DNA of 36,066 bases from Thermoactinomycetaceae bacterium (GCA_025449475.1 JANWJM010000018.1:1-36066), one strand, 5' to 3'. Numbered from the stretch's first letter, positions 16,605-24,297 are shown. Notes: a model not told the origin generated them from the sequence alone. Translations and numbers: made by a program.

Positions 16605-16746
16605 GGATTTTCCCCCCTTTGATCTTCAATACAATTTATGTTTGGGATAAAGCGTTGGGTAGGGGTATCCATCTACAATCAAGCCTATCTTTCTCTTGAT
16701 CTTGAACGGATGAATATCTTGCTTGAATATGCTAATCCAAACCATG

Positions 16747-16929
16747 TTAAGAAAGGAAAAAAGAAGCAATGTATCTTTTGAAACCTCTCCTCCTCTTCTT
16801 ATTATTAGTTCCTACCATCTTCTGGTTTGTTAGCTGTTTATAACGTCTATTTTTCTGAGGATAGGAATTCGCCTTTACCAAACTTTTTTTGACCGCATAA
16901 GTTAAACCAGCACCAGATAGAAAAAACAT
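16747..16929 (-). CDS. Doubtful 60-residue ORF
   Basis: ATG at 16929 preceded by AAAAAAGGG at a usable distance. The product starts MFFLSGAGLTYAVKKSLVK and is rich in K, R and N towards the C-terminus (KKRRRGFKRY). The same frame can be extended to a TTG at 17019 but without a ribosome-binding site. No family recognised. It fills most of the 450-base gap between 16605 and 17055, in which I see no other gene. Confidence 0.28.
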   Translation of the reverse strand: MFFLSGAGLTYAVKKSLVKANSYPQKNRRYKQLTNQKMVGTNNKKRRRGFKRYIASFFLS

Positions 16930-17055
16930 CTCAATCCCTTTTTTAGTAATCTGCATTTCAGGGGATGCCCATTTGAATGCATATCGATGGCGTTGGATTG
17001 TGTCGTTGGTACTGTACAACCATATACCTAGTTTTTTAAAAAGGAGGATCTTATC

Positions 17056-17169
17056 ATGAGCTACGGTGGATATTACGGAGGTTTTGGATGGCGTCAGCTC
17101 TTAATCTTCTTACTTGTGATCGCCACCATCTTTGTCTTTGTGGGAGGAATCGGCTTCGGTAGATACTAA
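17056..17169 (+). CDS. YjcZ-type tiny sporulation membrane protein, copy 1
   Basis: 37 residues: a G/Y-rich head (MSYGGYYGGFGWRQ), one hydrophobic membrane segment (LLIFLLVIATIFVFVGG) and a short GFGRY tail. This is the layout of the conserved tiny transmembrane family that includes YjcZ, which is small, spore-former-specific and of unknown molecular function. AAAAGGAGG lies just upstream (about 17039-17047). The next gene is a near copy. The family assignment is by layout and head sequence. Confidence 0.82.
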   Translation: MSYGGYYGGFGWRQLLIFLLVIATIFVFVGGIGFGRY

Positions 17170-17210
17170 AATCGGCAAGTAGAGAAGGCTGTTTGAAAGG
17201 AGGTGAAGCC

Positions 17211-17321
17211 ATGAGCTACGGTGGATACTACGGAGGTTTTGGATGGCGTCAGCTCTTGATCTTCTTGCTTGTCATCGCTACCATCTTTGTTTTTGTTGGG
17301 GGATTTGGATACGGTAGATAA
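17211..17321 (+). CDS. YjcZ-type tiny sporulation membrane protein, copy 2
   Basis: 36 residues, identical to copy 1 through residue 31 and then differing only at the C-terminus (GGFGYGR). Many third-position differences exist in the DNA, so the duplication is not brand new or the protein is under strong constraint. GAAAGGAGGTGA lies nine bases upstream of the ATG. It probably shares a transcript with copy 1, 41 bases upstream. Confidence 0.82.
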   Translation: MSYGGYYGGFGWRQLLIFLLVIATIFVFVGGFGYGR

Positions 17322-17340
17322 TAATTCTTTTAAAACAGAG

Positions 17341-17369
17341 AAGGAGTACTCACCGGATGGGTGCTCCTT
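17341..17369 (+). terminator. Hairpin after the YjcZ pair
   Basis: AAGGAG...CACC pairs with GGTG-CTCCTT with a four-base bulge; the tail is only moderately T-rich. Confidence 0.5.
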
Positions 17370-17398
17370 TCACCTTTGATAAAACCAACATACGAAAA

Positions 17399-17421
17399 CC
17401 CTTCGCATATACATCGAAGGG
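17399..17421 (-). terminator. Terminator of the RsfA-like pair
   Basis: Minus strand CCCTTCG (17421-17415), nine-base loop, CGAAGGG (17405-17399), then TTTT. It lies four bases beyond the stop of the second RsfA-like gene. Confidence 0.75.
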
Positions 17422-17424
17422 CTT

Positions 17425-17775
17425 TTATACTTGGTGAATTCGAATCATTTTCTGATCTTCACCCAATATCCGGAGTAATAGATGATATTCTTCAAGAAGC
17501 ATCAGTTCATAAAACTGCAAATCCTTCTTCATTTTGTCTATTTGCGCTTGCTGATCTTCGATAATTTGCTCCAATTGAACCAGTTTATTTTCAATCTGTT
17601 CCCATTTTCTTTGATCGTTTAGTAGATTCCAACGCTGGAAACATTCCTCAGGGGTACGCTGTAACTTTTGACCAATCGACAAAAACAAATATCGTAAACT
17701 CCAACCTTTTTTTCTTCCTTTTTCTACCCATTCCAGAAGTTGATCATCATCTTTTTCTGTCCATGAGGTGGACAC
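17425..17775 (-). CDS. RsfA-like SANT/Myb DNA-binding protein, short copy
   Basis: 116 residues. N-terminal Myb/SANT-like domain (SWTEKDDDQLLEWVEKG ... SIGQKLQRTPEECFQRWN, residues about 4-50), then a coiled coil (about 55-100: IENKLVQLEQIIEDQQAQI). This is the architecture of the RsfA/YlbO family, prespore-specific regulators in Bacillus. The GTG start at 17775 follows AAGAGGTGAAC. It begins 39 bases after the longer paralogue on the same strand, so the two are probably one operon. A regulatory role in the forespore is family-based inference. Confidence 0.8.
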   Translation of the reverse strand: MSTSWTEKDDDQLLEWVEKGRKKGWSLRYLFLSIGQKLQRTPEECFQRWNLLNDQRKWEQIENKLVQLEQIIEDQQAQIDKMKKDLQFYELMLLEEYHLLLRILGEDQKMIRIHQV

Positions 17776-17814
17776 AAGGGTTCACCTCTTTTCATTTCTA
17801 ACATTTACTTCATT

Positions 17815-18369
17815 CTATGTGGTTGAATCAATCTTTGTATCCGCATCTGTCTCCAATCCATTTGGTTGTTTGTCATCACTTTTCAATTGAGGGGTTAGCA
17901 TATAAAATAATTGCAATAATTCCTTATAACGTTTCTTTACTTCCTCACGATATGTGCGTAGCGACAATTGTTGTTCCTTCAGCTGCTGATTTTCCTTGCT
18001 CAGTCGCTGATATTCATCTCTTTTCTTTAACAGATCTTGGTGAAGCTGATCAACACGAGATTTTAAGGCTCGCCACTCCTGATCCACTTTCTCCAACAAT
18101 TGAATCACATGTGAAAATGAATCAATCTGAAGTTTCTTTCTTTTCTGCAGTTGCCTGTAAACCCGTTTCCGTTTCGCTTCCTGGTAGGAGACGGGATCAA
18201 TTTGCCGCAGAACCGCATTCCATCGAAAACCACAAGCCCCAGGCGTACGTCCCAACTTTTTTCCGACTTCGGCAAAAGCCTTGAGCTGTGTTCCGCCATT
18301 CCGAATTGTATCTAAAACAATCTCCTTTAATAATTGATCTTCTTCCCTTCGCCACCTTCGTCCCTTCAT
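17815..18369 (-). CDS. RsfA family prespore-specific regulator
   Basis: 184 residues. The SANT/Myb-type domain at residues 1-60 reads RWRREEDQLLKEIVLDTIR, then NGGTQLKAFAEVGKKLGRTP and ACGFRWNAVLRQ, very close to Bacillus RsfA. A coiled coil (about 85-150) follows, then a hydrophilic tail. ATG at 18369 was chosen because GGAAGGAG lies seven bases upstream; an in-frame ATG at 18393 lacks such a site. In Bacillus RsfA is made in the forespore and modulates sigma-F genes. The gene is paired with a shorter paralogue downstream. Confidence 0.88.
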   Translation of the reverse strand: MKGRRWRREEDQLLKEIVLDTIRNGGTQLKAFAEVGKKLGRTPGACGFRWNAVLRQIDPVSYQEAKRKRVYRQLQKRKKLQIDSFSHVIQLLEKVDQEWRALKSRVDQLHQDLLKKRDEYQRLSKENQQLKEQQLSLRTYREEVKKRYKELLQLFYMLTPQLKSDDKQPNGLETDADTKIDSTT

Positions 18370-18459
18370 TGAAATGCTCCTTCCACCAAGCAAAAGTCCA
18401 AAAATTATTCCTTTACTATATTTAATGAAGGTCGATTTATTTTATGACTTGAACATGAT

Positions 18460-18831
18460 TCAAAGATGAGGCAAAGGACAGACAGGAATATTTAACTTTT
18501 TTAATTCATCGCTTCCCATAATTCCTATATCAGTCGGCAATCGTCTCAAACATGTGTCCAGCCACTCCAAGATTTGATCCACTCGAACCCCATCGGTCAC
18601 TGGTGCGTAAGGAGCAAGATAACGCGCGGCCGATCGGGCTAACTTGCGCGCCCCACGTACTTTCCCCCTTCGTAATTGATGCATAATTGCTGCAATCTGA
18701 ATTAAGCCGTGATAAAAATCATTATGACGTTGCTCTTGCCACAACTCCTCTAGTACTTCATGAGCTTCCCAGTATTCTTCTTTATGATAATGATCAAAAA
18801 AAGAATGATAAAGATGATGGTACTTTTGCAC
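18460..18831 (-). CDS. DUF309 family protein (YpuF-like)
   Basis: 123 residues, all helical, with the DUF309 signature EYWEAHEVLEELWQEQ (residues about 18-33) followed by FYHGLIQIAAIMHQLRRG. Function unknown in the family. The GTG start at 18831 has only a weak GGGGT site. It lies about 40 bases after the terminator of the candidate small RNA, so it is probably transcribed separately. Confidence 0.85.
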   Translation of the reverse strand: MQKYHHLYHSFFDHYHKEEYWEAHEVLEELWQEQRHNDFYHGLIQIAAIMHQLRRGKVRGARKLARSAARYLAPYAPVTDGVRVDQILEWLDTCLRRLPTDIGIMGSDELKKLNIPVCPLPHL

Positions 18832-18869
18832 TAAATCTACCCCATTTCTTACAATCTTGATCGCAAAAG

Positions 18870-18970
18870 CGAAAAAGACCAGGATACCCTGGTCTATATT
18901 GAAAGAGGGTCAAGATTAAGGAGTTAAAAGAAGCGTGGTAGCGTAAGCAAGAAGGTCAACCTTACTTACA
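18870..18970 (-). ncRNA. Candidate trans-acting small RNA, about 100 nt
   Basis: A complete transcription unit with no ORF, made of a strong promoter (18977-19005) and a perfect terminator (18877-18894). The predicted 5' end folds into GTAAG/CTTAC with inner AAGG-TTGA-CCTT. A 50-base unpaired, pyrimidine-rich stretch follows. It contains AACTCCTTAA and ACCCTCTTTC, complementary to Shine-Dalgarno sequences of the form TTAAGGAGTT and GAAAGAGGGT. Exposed CU-rich seeds are typical of Gram-positive regulatory RNAs such as FsrA and RoxS/RsaE. I do not recognise it as any named RNA. It occupies the gap between the TPR and DUF309 genes. Confidence 0.55.
18877..18894 (-). terminator. Terminator of the candidate small RNA
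   Basis: Minus strand GACCAGG-GTAT-CCTGGTC followed by TTTTT (plus-strand 18872-18876). Confidence 0.85.
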
Positions 18971-18976
18971 GGAAAT

Positions 18977-19005
18977 ATTTTATCATATTAACCGAATTTT
19001 GTCGA
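18977..19005 (-). promoter_or_regulatory. Promoter of the candidate small RNA
   Basis: Minus strand TCGACA (19005-19000), a 17-base spacer, TAAAAT (18982-18977) with TGA directly before it as extended -10. Confidence 0.65.
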
Positions 19006-19117
19006 TATATCGTTGCGGATTATTTCAACTTTTTGTCATTTCTCCCCGAATATACCAAGATAAGAAAATAAAAACAATCTTGAAACGTATGGTGGCTCCT
19101 TCCATTAAAACATCGAA

Positions 19118-19849
19118 CTATTTGGCCTTCCAACGTCTCCAAAACTGTTGAGGTTTCTCATCTCGATCCTGTTTTTTTATCAATTTTTCAAGTTCACGAA
19201 TCTGCGTACGAATGTTTTTATTTTTCGGCTCATATTTTGCCGCCAATTTCAATTGTTTCATTGCTTCATCATATTGATTTAAATGAAGAAAAAGTTGAAC
19301 GGAGCGACTATGAAAAAGAGGTTCCTCATCTTGAAATCGTTTTGCAATTTCCAAATGAAGCAAGCCTTGACTTAAACGATTCTTTTGTATAAAAACTTCT
19401 GCTAGTAACAAATGGGCTAATGCATCTTTGGGTTTGAGTTCCAACGCTCGTAACAAGTAAGTTTGCGCTAAATCCAATGATTCCTGTCTCATAAAAAAAC
19501 GCCCATATTCACGGTACGCTTTGCTAAAATCAGCATGACGTTCAATGATTGACTGATACGTTTGCTCAGCCTTCTGGTTTTCTTCCTTCGATTCTAAGAT
19601 TTGCGCAAGAAGCAAAAGGGCATCTGCATGATCGGGATCCAATTCCAACGCAGAATGGATGGCTACCTGTGCATGATCCCAATTTTGTTGTTTGGCCTCT
19701 AGATAAGCTAACTCGATATATAAGTCAATTTCGGGCTTTTTTGCAATTTTTCGTTCCAGGCGTGCACGAATCCTACGATCATTGGACGTTTGAACATTCT
19801 CCCCCATTAAATAAACAATTGAATGAGCATCGATGACAGGTCTCGCCAC
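19118..19849 (-). CDS. TPR-repeat protein
   Basis: 243 residues, no signal peptide or membrane helix. At least four tetratricopeptide repeats lie between residues about 45 and 215. Examples are IELAYLEAKQQNWDHAQVAI, HADALLLLAQILESKEENQK, AYREYGRFFMRQESLDLAQT and the ALAHLLLAEVFIQKNRLSQG unit. The C-terminus is basic. GTG at 19849 was chosen because GGGAGAGG lies eight bases upstream; a GTG seven codons earlier has no such site. It has its own promoter at 19902-19930. It is probably a scaffold or partner-binding protein; the partner is unknown. Confidence 0.82.
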   Translation of the reverse strand: MARPVIDAHSIVYLMGENVQTSNDRRIRARLERKIAKKPEIDLYIELAYLEAKQQNWDHAQVAIHSALELDPDHADALLLLAQILESKEENQKAEQTYQSIIERHADFSKAYREYGRFFMRQESLDLAQTYLLRALELKPKDALAHLLLAEVFIQKNRLSQGLLHLEIAKRFQDEEPLFHSRSVQLFLHLNQYDEAMKQLKLAAKYEPKNKNIRTQIRELEKLIKKQDRDEKPQQFWRRWKAK

Positions 19850-19901
19850 GTTGAATTCCTCTCCCTTCACCCATTTCCAAAGAAGTCGACTAATAGATGT
19901 A

Positions 19902-19930
19902 ATTGTATCCTATTCGACAATTTTTGTCAC
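19902..19930 (-). promoter_or_regulatory. Promoter of the TPR gene
   Basis: Minus strand GTGACA (19930-19925), 17-base spacer, TACAAT (19907-19902). A GACAA-TTT-TTGTC inverted repeat overlaps the -35. Confidence 0.7.
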
Positions 19931-19951
19931 GTATTCCCTCCGCTACGACTC

Positions 19952-20368
19952 TTACTTAAGAAGAAGTGCATGATCTACTTTAATACAGCGATCCATCACA
20001 ACGATCAATCCATGTTCTTTGGCATATTGATATGCGCGCTCGTTGATCACACCTAATTGAAACCAAATGGCCTTGGCTTTTACCTCAACAGCTTCTCGCG
20101 CGATCGGTTCAACCTGATCACTTCGCCGAAAGACATTTACAATATCAATTGGTTGATCAATCTCTTTTAAAGAAGAATAGGGTTTTTCTCCTAAAACAGG
20201 ATCAGTCAAATTTGGATTGACCGGGAAGATCCGATATCCCGCTTGTTGAAGTGCTTCAGCAATCTTATAACTCGTCCGCTCCGGTTTATTAGAACATCCT
20301 ACAACTGCAATATTTTTAGCTTCCTGTAATAGTTGGGCTCTTTCTTGATCGGAAGGATTGGTAAACAT
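19952..20368 (-). CDS. CoA-binding domain protein (YccU-like)
   Basis: 138 residues forming one Rossmann-like CoA-binding domain. The signatures are KNIAVVGCSNKPERTSYKIAE, GYRIFPVNPN and KAIWFQLGVINERAYQYAKE, ending with VVMDRCIKVDHALL. This is the succinyl-CoA-synthetase-alpha-like fold without a catalytic partner, and the biological role of the family is not established. ATG follows TAAGGAGG. It begins 11 bases after the kinase-like gene, so the two form an operon. Confidence 0.88.
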   Translation of the reverse strand: MFTNPSDQERAQLLQEAKNIAVVGCSNKPERTSYKIAEALQQAGYRIFPVNPNLTDPVLGEKPYSSLKEIDQPIDIVNVFRRSDQVEPIAREAVEVKAKAIWFQLGVINERAYQYAKEHGLIVVMDRCIKVDHALLLK

Positions 20369-20379
20369 CTTTTTCCTCC

Positions 20380-21063
20380 TTATAATTCGTCTTCTTTACT
20401 TAATCCAAACATTTGTATAAAACGTTGACAAAAGTCAATCACCGAAAACTGATCAGAAACCTGACGATAATAAGCATTTTTTACCAATTCAATAGCCCAA
20501 GTCGGTATTTTTTTTCCTTTAATCATTGGATAAAAATGCTCATAGCCTTGCACAAGATATTCCCATCGTTTATCATTACCCGGTTTCATATATTCTGATA
20601 CATCGATCAACTTGGCTCTTCCATTTTGAAAAAGGACATTTTTTAAATGGATATCTCTAGGATTTAACCCTCTGCTGCGCGCATATCGACAAGCATGATC
20701 CACATCGATAATAATTTGTTTAGGGATGACGATTCCTTTTTCCAGGCATTGATAAAGTGTGGGGCCTCTCTCGTAACTAAGACACAAATAATTTTCTCCT
20801 TGAGCATAACAAGTGGCAAAATATCTTGATGATTCTAACCGCTGGTAAACTTCATATTCTGTATTTTTTTTTTCGATTCTCTGAGGAGCAAAAACCTTCC
20901 AAACATATTGCGGGTAGTCATCTAGCCGAACCACAACTGCGTCAGTCCCCGTGCCAACCAACTGCATTTTCTCGGGTATGTATTCAACTGAAACTAATTG
21001 GTTCCCTTGATGTGCTTGAAGTCGAATTTGATTGATTTGCTGCTCAACCAACCCAGTGTTCAT
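20380..21063 (-). CDS. Degenerate protein-kinase-fold protein (YrzF-like)
   Basis: 227 residues with a shortened eukaryotic-type kinase fold. The beta-3 lysine is probably in YVWKVFAPQ. The catalytic loop reads NPRDIHLKNVLF, so the HRD histidine is proline while the catalytic aspartate and the asparagine are kept. The metal motif is IDVSEY instead of DFG. The glycine-rich loop is VGTGTDAVV. Phosphotransfer is therefore possible but unproven; a small-molecule kinase is an alternative. ATG at 21063 (MNTGLVEQ) follows GGGAGG and is about 40 bases from the predicted transcript start; an ATG at 21096 would be almost leaderless. It is co-transcribed with the CoA-binding gene. Confidence 0.78.
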   Translation of the reverse strand: MNTGLVEQQINQIRLQAHQGNQLVSVEYIPEKMQLVGTGTDAVVVRLDDYPQYVWKVFAPQRIEKKNTEYEVYQRLESSRYFATCYAQGENYLCLSYERGPTLYQCLEKGIVIPKQIIIDVDHACRYARSRGLNPRDIHLKNVLFQNGRAKLIDVSEYMKPGNDKRWEYLVQGYEHFYPMIKGKKIPTWAIELVKNAYYRQVSDQFSVIDFCQRFIQMFGLSKEDEL

Positions 21064-21108
21064 AAATCCTCCCAACTGTAGAACTATATTCACCATCCAA
21101 TTCCATCT

Positions 21109-21137
21109 ACTATATGATTTGCACTACGATAAGTCAA
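21109..21137 (-). promoter_or_regulatory. Promoter of the kinase-CoA-binding operon
   Basis: Minus strand TTGACT (21137-21132), 17-base spacer, TATAGT (21114-21109). Confidence 0.75.
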
Positions 21138-21200
21138 TTCTTACTGTTCTTCACCACCCTTCAATAGTTTCTATCTATCTGATTGATAGGTTTTATATCT

Positions 21201-21229
21201 TAGACATATATACATTCATTGTATACAAT
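21201..21229 (+). promoter_or_regulatory. Promoter of leuCD
   Basis: TAGACA at 21201-21206, 17-base spacer, TACAAT at 21224-21229; the 10-base palindrome TTGTATACAA (21219-21228) overlaps the -10. It leaves a leader of about 120 nt in which I see no T-box. AGTTTTCAG at 21260-21268 resembles half of a CodY site. Confidence 0.62.
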
Positions 21230-21356
21230 AAACGAAACCTTAGAAACCAAAGAAATAGGAAGTTTTCAGGCTCGAAATAACTATTGAGTCTCGAATCTTT
21301 CTTTTGTAGAATGATTGTCAAAACGTCTCTATACCCTATACATTTGAGGTGAACTT

Positions 21357-22796
21357 ATGAAACCAAAAACACTTTTTGAAAAGATATGGGATCGTCATGT
21401 GATCGACCAACCCGAAGGAAAGCCGGCTATCCTATATATTGATCTTCATCTCGTCCATGAAGTTACCTCCCCACAAGCCTTTGAAGGATTGCGGTTAGCG
21501 GGTCGAAAGGTTCGCAGGCCAGACTTGACCATCGCCACCATGGATCACAATGTTCCGACGACGAACCGATCCTTACCCATTACCGATCCGATATCTAAAA
21601 AACAGATGGAGACACTCGCGAAAAACTGTAAAGATTTCGGAATTCGTTTTTTTGACCTTGATAGCCCTCAACAAGGAATTGTTCATGTCATCGGACCTGA
21701 ACTAGGGCTAACGTTACCTGGTAAAACCATCGTTTGTGGAGATAGTCATACTTCGACTCATGGTGCTTTTGGAGCACTCGCTTTTGGGATCGGTACAAGC
21801 GAGGTGGAGCATGTCTTAGCGACACAATGTCTCCAACAAGCAAAACCGAAAACAATGGAGGTCCATTTTAAAGGACGTCTCCCCAAAGGCGTTACCGCCA
21901 AGGATGCAATCTTAGCGCTTATTGCCAAGATCGGTACAGCGGGTGCAACTGGATATGTGATTGAATATACCGGGGAAGCGATTGAACACATGTCAATGGA
22001 AGAGCGGATGACAATCTGTAACATGTCGATCGAAGCAGGTGCGCGTGCGGGAATGATTGCTCCCGATGAGACCACATTCCAATACCTTAAAAATCGTCCC
22101 TTTGCCCCAAAAGGGGAAGAGTTTGAGCGTGCAGTTCGAGAGTGGAAAGAACTGCGTACGGATGAAGGAGCTACTTACGATCATCGGGTAGAAATCGACG
22201 CAAGTCAAATTGCGCCTCAAGTCACTTGGGGAACGAGCCCGGGTATGGGAACCGATATCACAAAATCCGTACCTGATCCGGCATCTTTCGCTACCGAGAC
22301 GGAAAGAAAATCAGCCGAATTAGCTCTCGAATATATGGGATTAGTCCCAGGTACACCTATGACTGAAATCAAGATTGATCGGGTATTCATCGGTTCTTGC
22401 ACCAACTCTCGGATTGAAGATCTTCGTGCGGCTGCAAAAGTCGTCGAAGGATATCAAGTCGCTCCTCATGTGAAGGCAATGGTGGTTCCCGGCTCACAAC
22501 AAGTCAAAAAGCAGGCTGAGCAAGAGGGGCTTGCAGATATTTTTATAGCTGCCGGTTTTGAATGGCGTGAATCAGGTTGTAGCATGTGTCTTGCGATGAA
22601 TCCGGACGTCTTACAACCCGGTGAACGGTGTGCATCGACTTCGAACCGAAACTTCGAGGGTCGCCAAGGTCGTGGAGGAAGGACACATCTGGTCAGCCCT
22701 GAGATGGCGGCAGCTGCAGCAATCAAAGGTCATTTTACAGATATACGCGAATGGAAATATCTAGGGAAAGAGAGGGAAACTCATGCAACCACTTAG
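21357..22796 (+). CDS. leuC: 3-isopropylmalate dehydratase large subunit
   Basis: Isomerises 2- to 3-isopropylmalate in leucine synthesis as a heterodimer with LeuD; a cytoplasmic 4Fe-4S enzyme of the aconitase family. 479 residues. Typical start (MKPKTLFEKIWDRHVI), then DHNVPTT, the VCGDSHTSTHGAFGALAFGIGTSEVEHV block, FIGSCTNSR with the first cluster cysteine and the ESGCSMCLAMNP pair near residue 400, then CASTSNRNFEGRQG. ATG follows GAGGTG. It overlaps leuD by 14 bases. leuA and an unambiguous leuB are not in the window. Confidence 0.97.
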   Translation: MKPKTLFEKIWDRHVIDQPEGKPAILYIDLHLVHEVTSPQAFEGLRLAGRKVRRPDLTIATMDHNVPTTNRSLPITDPISKKQMETLAKNCKDFGIRFFDLDSPQQGIVHVIGPELGLTLPGKTIVCGDSHTSTHGAFGALAFGIGTSEVEHVLATQCLQQAKPKTMEVHFKGRLPKGVTAKDAILALIAKIGTAGATGYVIEYTGEAIEHMSMEERMTICNMSIEAGARAGMIAPDETTFQYLKNRPFAPKGEEFERAVREWKELRTDEGATYDHRVEIDASQIAPQVTWGTSPGMGTDITKSVPDPASFATETERKSAELALEYMGLVPGTPMTEIKIDRVFIGSCTNSRIEDLRAAAKVVEGYQVAPHVKAMVVPGSQQVKKQAEQEGLADIFIAAGFEWRESGCSMCLAMNPDVLQPGERCASTSNRNFEGRQGRGGRTHLVSPEMAAAAAIKGHFTDIREWKYLGKERETHATT

Positions 22797-23394
22797 ACAG
22801 GAAACCGGTATTGTTACACCCCTTGATCGTGCAAATGTCGATACCGATGCCATAATCCCCAAACAATTTCTGAAGCGAATCGAACGTTCAGGTTTTGGGC
22901 AGTTCTTATTCTACGATTGGCGGTTTGACTCAAAGGGAAATCCCGATCCCTCCTTTGTACTGAATCAAAAAAAGTATGAGGGTTCCTCGATTCTTTTGGC
23001 ACGAGAAAATTTTGGATGTGGCTCATCACGTGAACATGCGCCTTGGTCATTATTGGACTATGGTTTTCGGGTAATTATTGCTCCATCATTTGCTGATATT
23101 TTTTATAATAACTGTTTTAAAAATGGAATGCTACCAATTCGCTTAACTTCTGAACAAGTGGATCAATTGTTTCAAAAGGCATACCGGGACCAGCCCTATC
23201 AACTGACAGTCGACCTTGTAGAAAAAAGCGTCTATGATCAAGAAGGCTTAAAATTCTTCTTTGAAATCGATGAATATCGGCGCACTTGCTTATTAGAAGG
23301 ACTCGATGATATTGCGATTACTCTTCAATCGGAAGAAAAGATTGCCAAGTACGAAGAAAAACTCCCCGATTACTATGCCATTGCTGCTAAGTAG
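22783..23394 (+). CDS. leuD: 3-isopropylmalate dehydratase small subunit
   Basis: Swivelling-domain subunit of isopropylmalate isomerase, 203 residues. The family signatures are DRANVDTDAIIPKQFLK, SILLARENFGCGSSREHAPW and APSFADIFYNNCFKNGMLPI. It starts inside the end of leuC with a GAGAGG site, so translation is probably coupled and the two subunits are made in balance. A strong shared terminator follows. Confidence 0.97.
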   Translation: MQPLRQETGIVTPLDRANVDTDAIIPKQFLKRIERSGFGQFLFYDWRFDSKGNPDPSFVLNQKKYEGSSILLARENFGCGSSREHAPWSLLDYGFRVIIAPSFADIFYNNCFKNGMLPIRLTSEQVDQLFQKAYRDQPYQLTVDLVEKSVYDQEGLKFFFEIDEYRRTCLLEGLDDIAITLQSEEKIAKYEEKLPDYYAIAAK

Positions 23395-23407
23395 AGGTCA
23401 TGAAAAA

Positions 23408-23435
23408 ACAGTGTGTTTTTGCCAAAACACACTGT
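23408..23435. terminator. Bidirectional terminator between leuD and bioY
   Basis: ACAGTGTGTTTT (23408-23419), a TGCC loop, AAAACACACTGT (23424-23435), with A runs before and T runs after. Confidence 0.95.
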
Positions 23436-23459
23436 TTTTTTTTACGAATATGTAATCAA

Positions 23460-24065
23460 TTAACTGGATATCATTTGCTGATTCTCTTCCTTCATCCTCT
23501 TTCCTTTAGGACGCAACTCAGGATCAGCTCGATAGACAGCAACTGCTAAAATCGATCCGATCACTGCTTTAATAAGATCACCCGGAATAAAAATAAAGCA
23601 TGTTTTGGTCAGATTGGCCAAATTATAGTCCAAACCCGTTACCGCCATTAACCATGGGACACCGATCAAATAAATAAGTATAATTCCCCCTAATATATTT
23701 ACCATTAACAAATGCCAAATTCGAATTTCGCCCCGACTTGCAATTTTTTCAACAAGCCAGCCGATCAACATAGCAGCCAATGGCCAACTAAATACAAATC
23801 CCCCAGTAGGTCCTAGAAGAGCACCAATTCCACCATTTCCTCCTGCTAATAAGGGGGCTCCTATGGCGACCAAAGCAATAAAGACCATATTGCTAATAAA
23901 AGCTAAACGAGGTCCCAAAAGCAATCCTGATAACATGACAACTAAGGTTTGCCAAGTAATTGGTGCGGGTACCATGGGAACACTAATCTGACCTGACACT
24001 GCTAACAAAGCAGCAAACATTGCTGCTAAAACAAGTTGACGTACAGTCAATGGATGTTTTTTCAC
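23460..24065 (-). CDS. bioY: Biotin transporter BioY
   Basis: Substrate-binding membrane component (S component) of the energy-coupling-factor biotin importer, 201 residues with about six hydrophobic helices. The BioY signatures are LAAMFAALLAVSGQISVPM, PITWQTLVVMLSGLLLGPR, LLGPTGGFVFSWPLAAMLIG and FIPGDLIKAVIGSILAVAVY. The GTG start at 24065 follows AGGTG. No ECF ATPase genes are adjacent, so it either uses shared ECF components elsewhere or works alone. A BirA operator overlaps its promoter, so it should be repressed when biotin is plentiful. Confidence 0.95.
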   Translation of the reverse strand: MKKHPLTVRQLVLAAMFAALLAVSGQISVPMVPAPITWQTLVVMLSGLLLGPRLAFISNMVFIALVAIGAPLLAGGNGGIGALLGPTGGFVFSWPLAAMLIGWLVEKIASRGEIRIWHLLMVNILGGIILIYLIGVPWLMAVTGLDYNLANLTKTCFIFIPGDLIKAVIGSILAVAVYRADPELRPKGKRMKEENQQMISS

Positions 24066-24134
24066 AACAATTCACCTATCCTCTACCTGAATTCCTTTTT
24101 GGTTACAAAAAACCAATTCTTACCTCCCTACACC

Positions 24135-24164
24135 AGCATAGTGAAAGTGGGCTTCTATTGTCAA
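24135..24164 (-). promoter_or_regulatory. Promoter of bioY
   Basis: Minus strand TTGACA (24164-24159), 18-base spacer, TATGCT (24140-24135). The -35 lies inside the BirA operator. Confidence 0.65.
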
Positions 24165-24190
24165 CCTATTTTCAATATTAGGTTGACCAA
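24158..24190. promoter_or_regulatory. BirA (biotin repressor) operator
   Basis: TTGTCAACCT (24158-24167), 12-base spacer, AGGTTGACCAA (24180-24190): an inverted repeat with the TTGT(T/C)AACC half-site and spacing of Firmicute BirA operators, directly over the bioY promoter. Confidence 0.85.
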
Positions 24191-24297
24191 AAGAGCCGAT
24201 CTTTTGAAAAATATCGATTTTGTAGGCAAATGCCTTTCTTTTTCCTTTCATCACTACATAAGATAAGGAGCAAGTAGCAAAAGAGGTGTTCATGTTT

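Noticed and set aside
16770..16844. 24-residue hydrophobic plus-strand ORF (MYLLKPLLLFLLLVPTIFWF start)
   Set aside because: The GAAAGG site is 12 bases away, the ORF overlaps the other doubtful frame, and no partner or family is seen.
16747..17019. Longer 90-residue version of the minus-strand ORF, from TTG at 17019
   Set aside because: No ribosome-binding site at the TTG and no recognisable domain; only the internal ATG at 16929 is listed, with low confidence.
21097..21356. Possible T-box leader for leuCD
   Set aside because: No AGGGTGGNACCGCG-type antiterminator sequence and no terminator hairpin; the leader is only about 120 nt.
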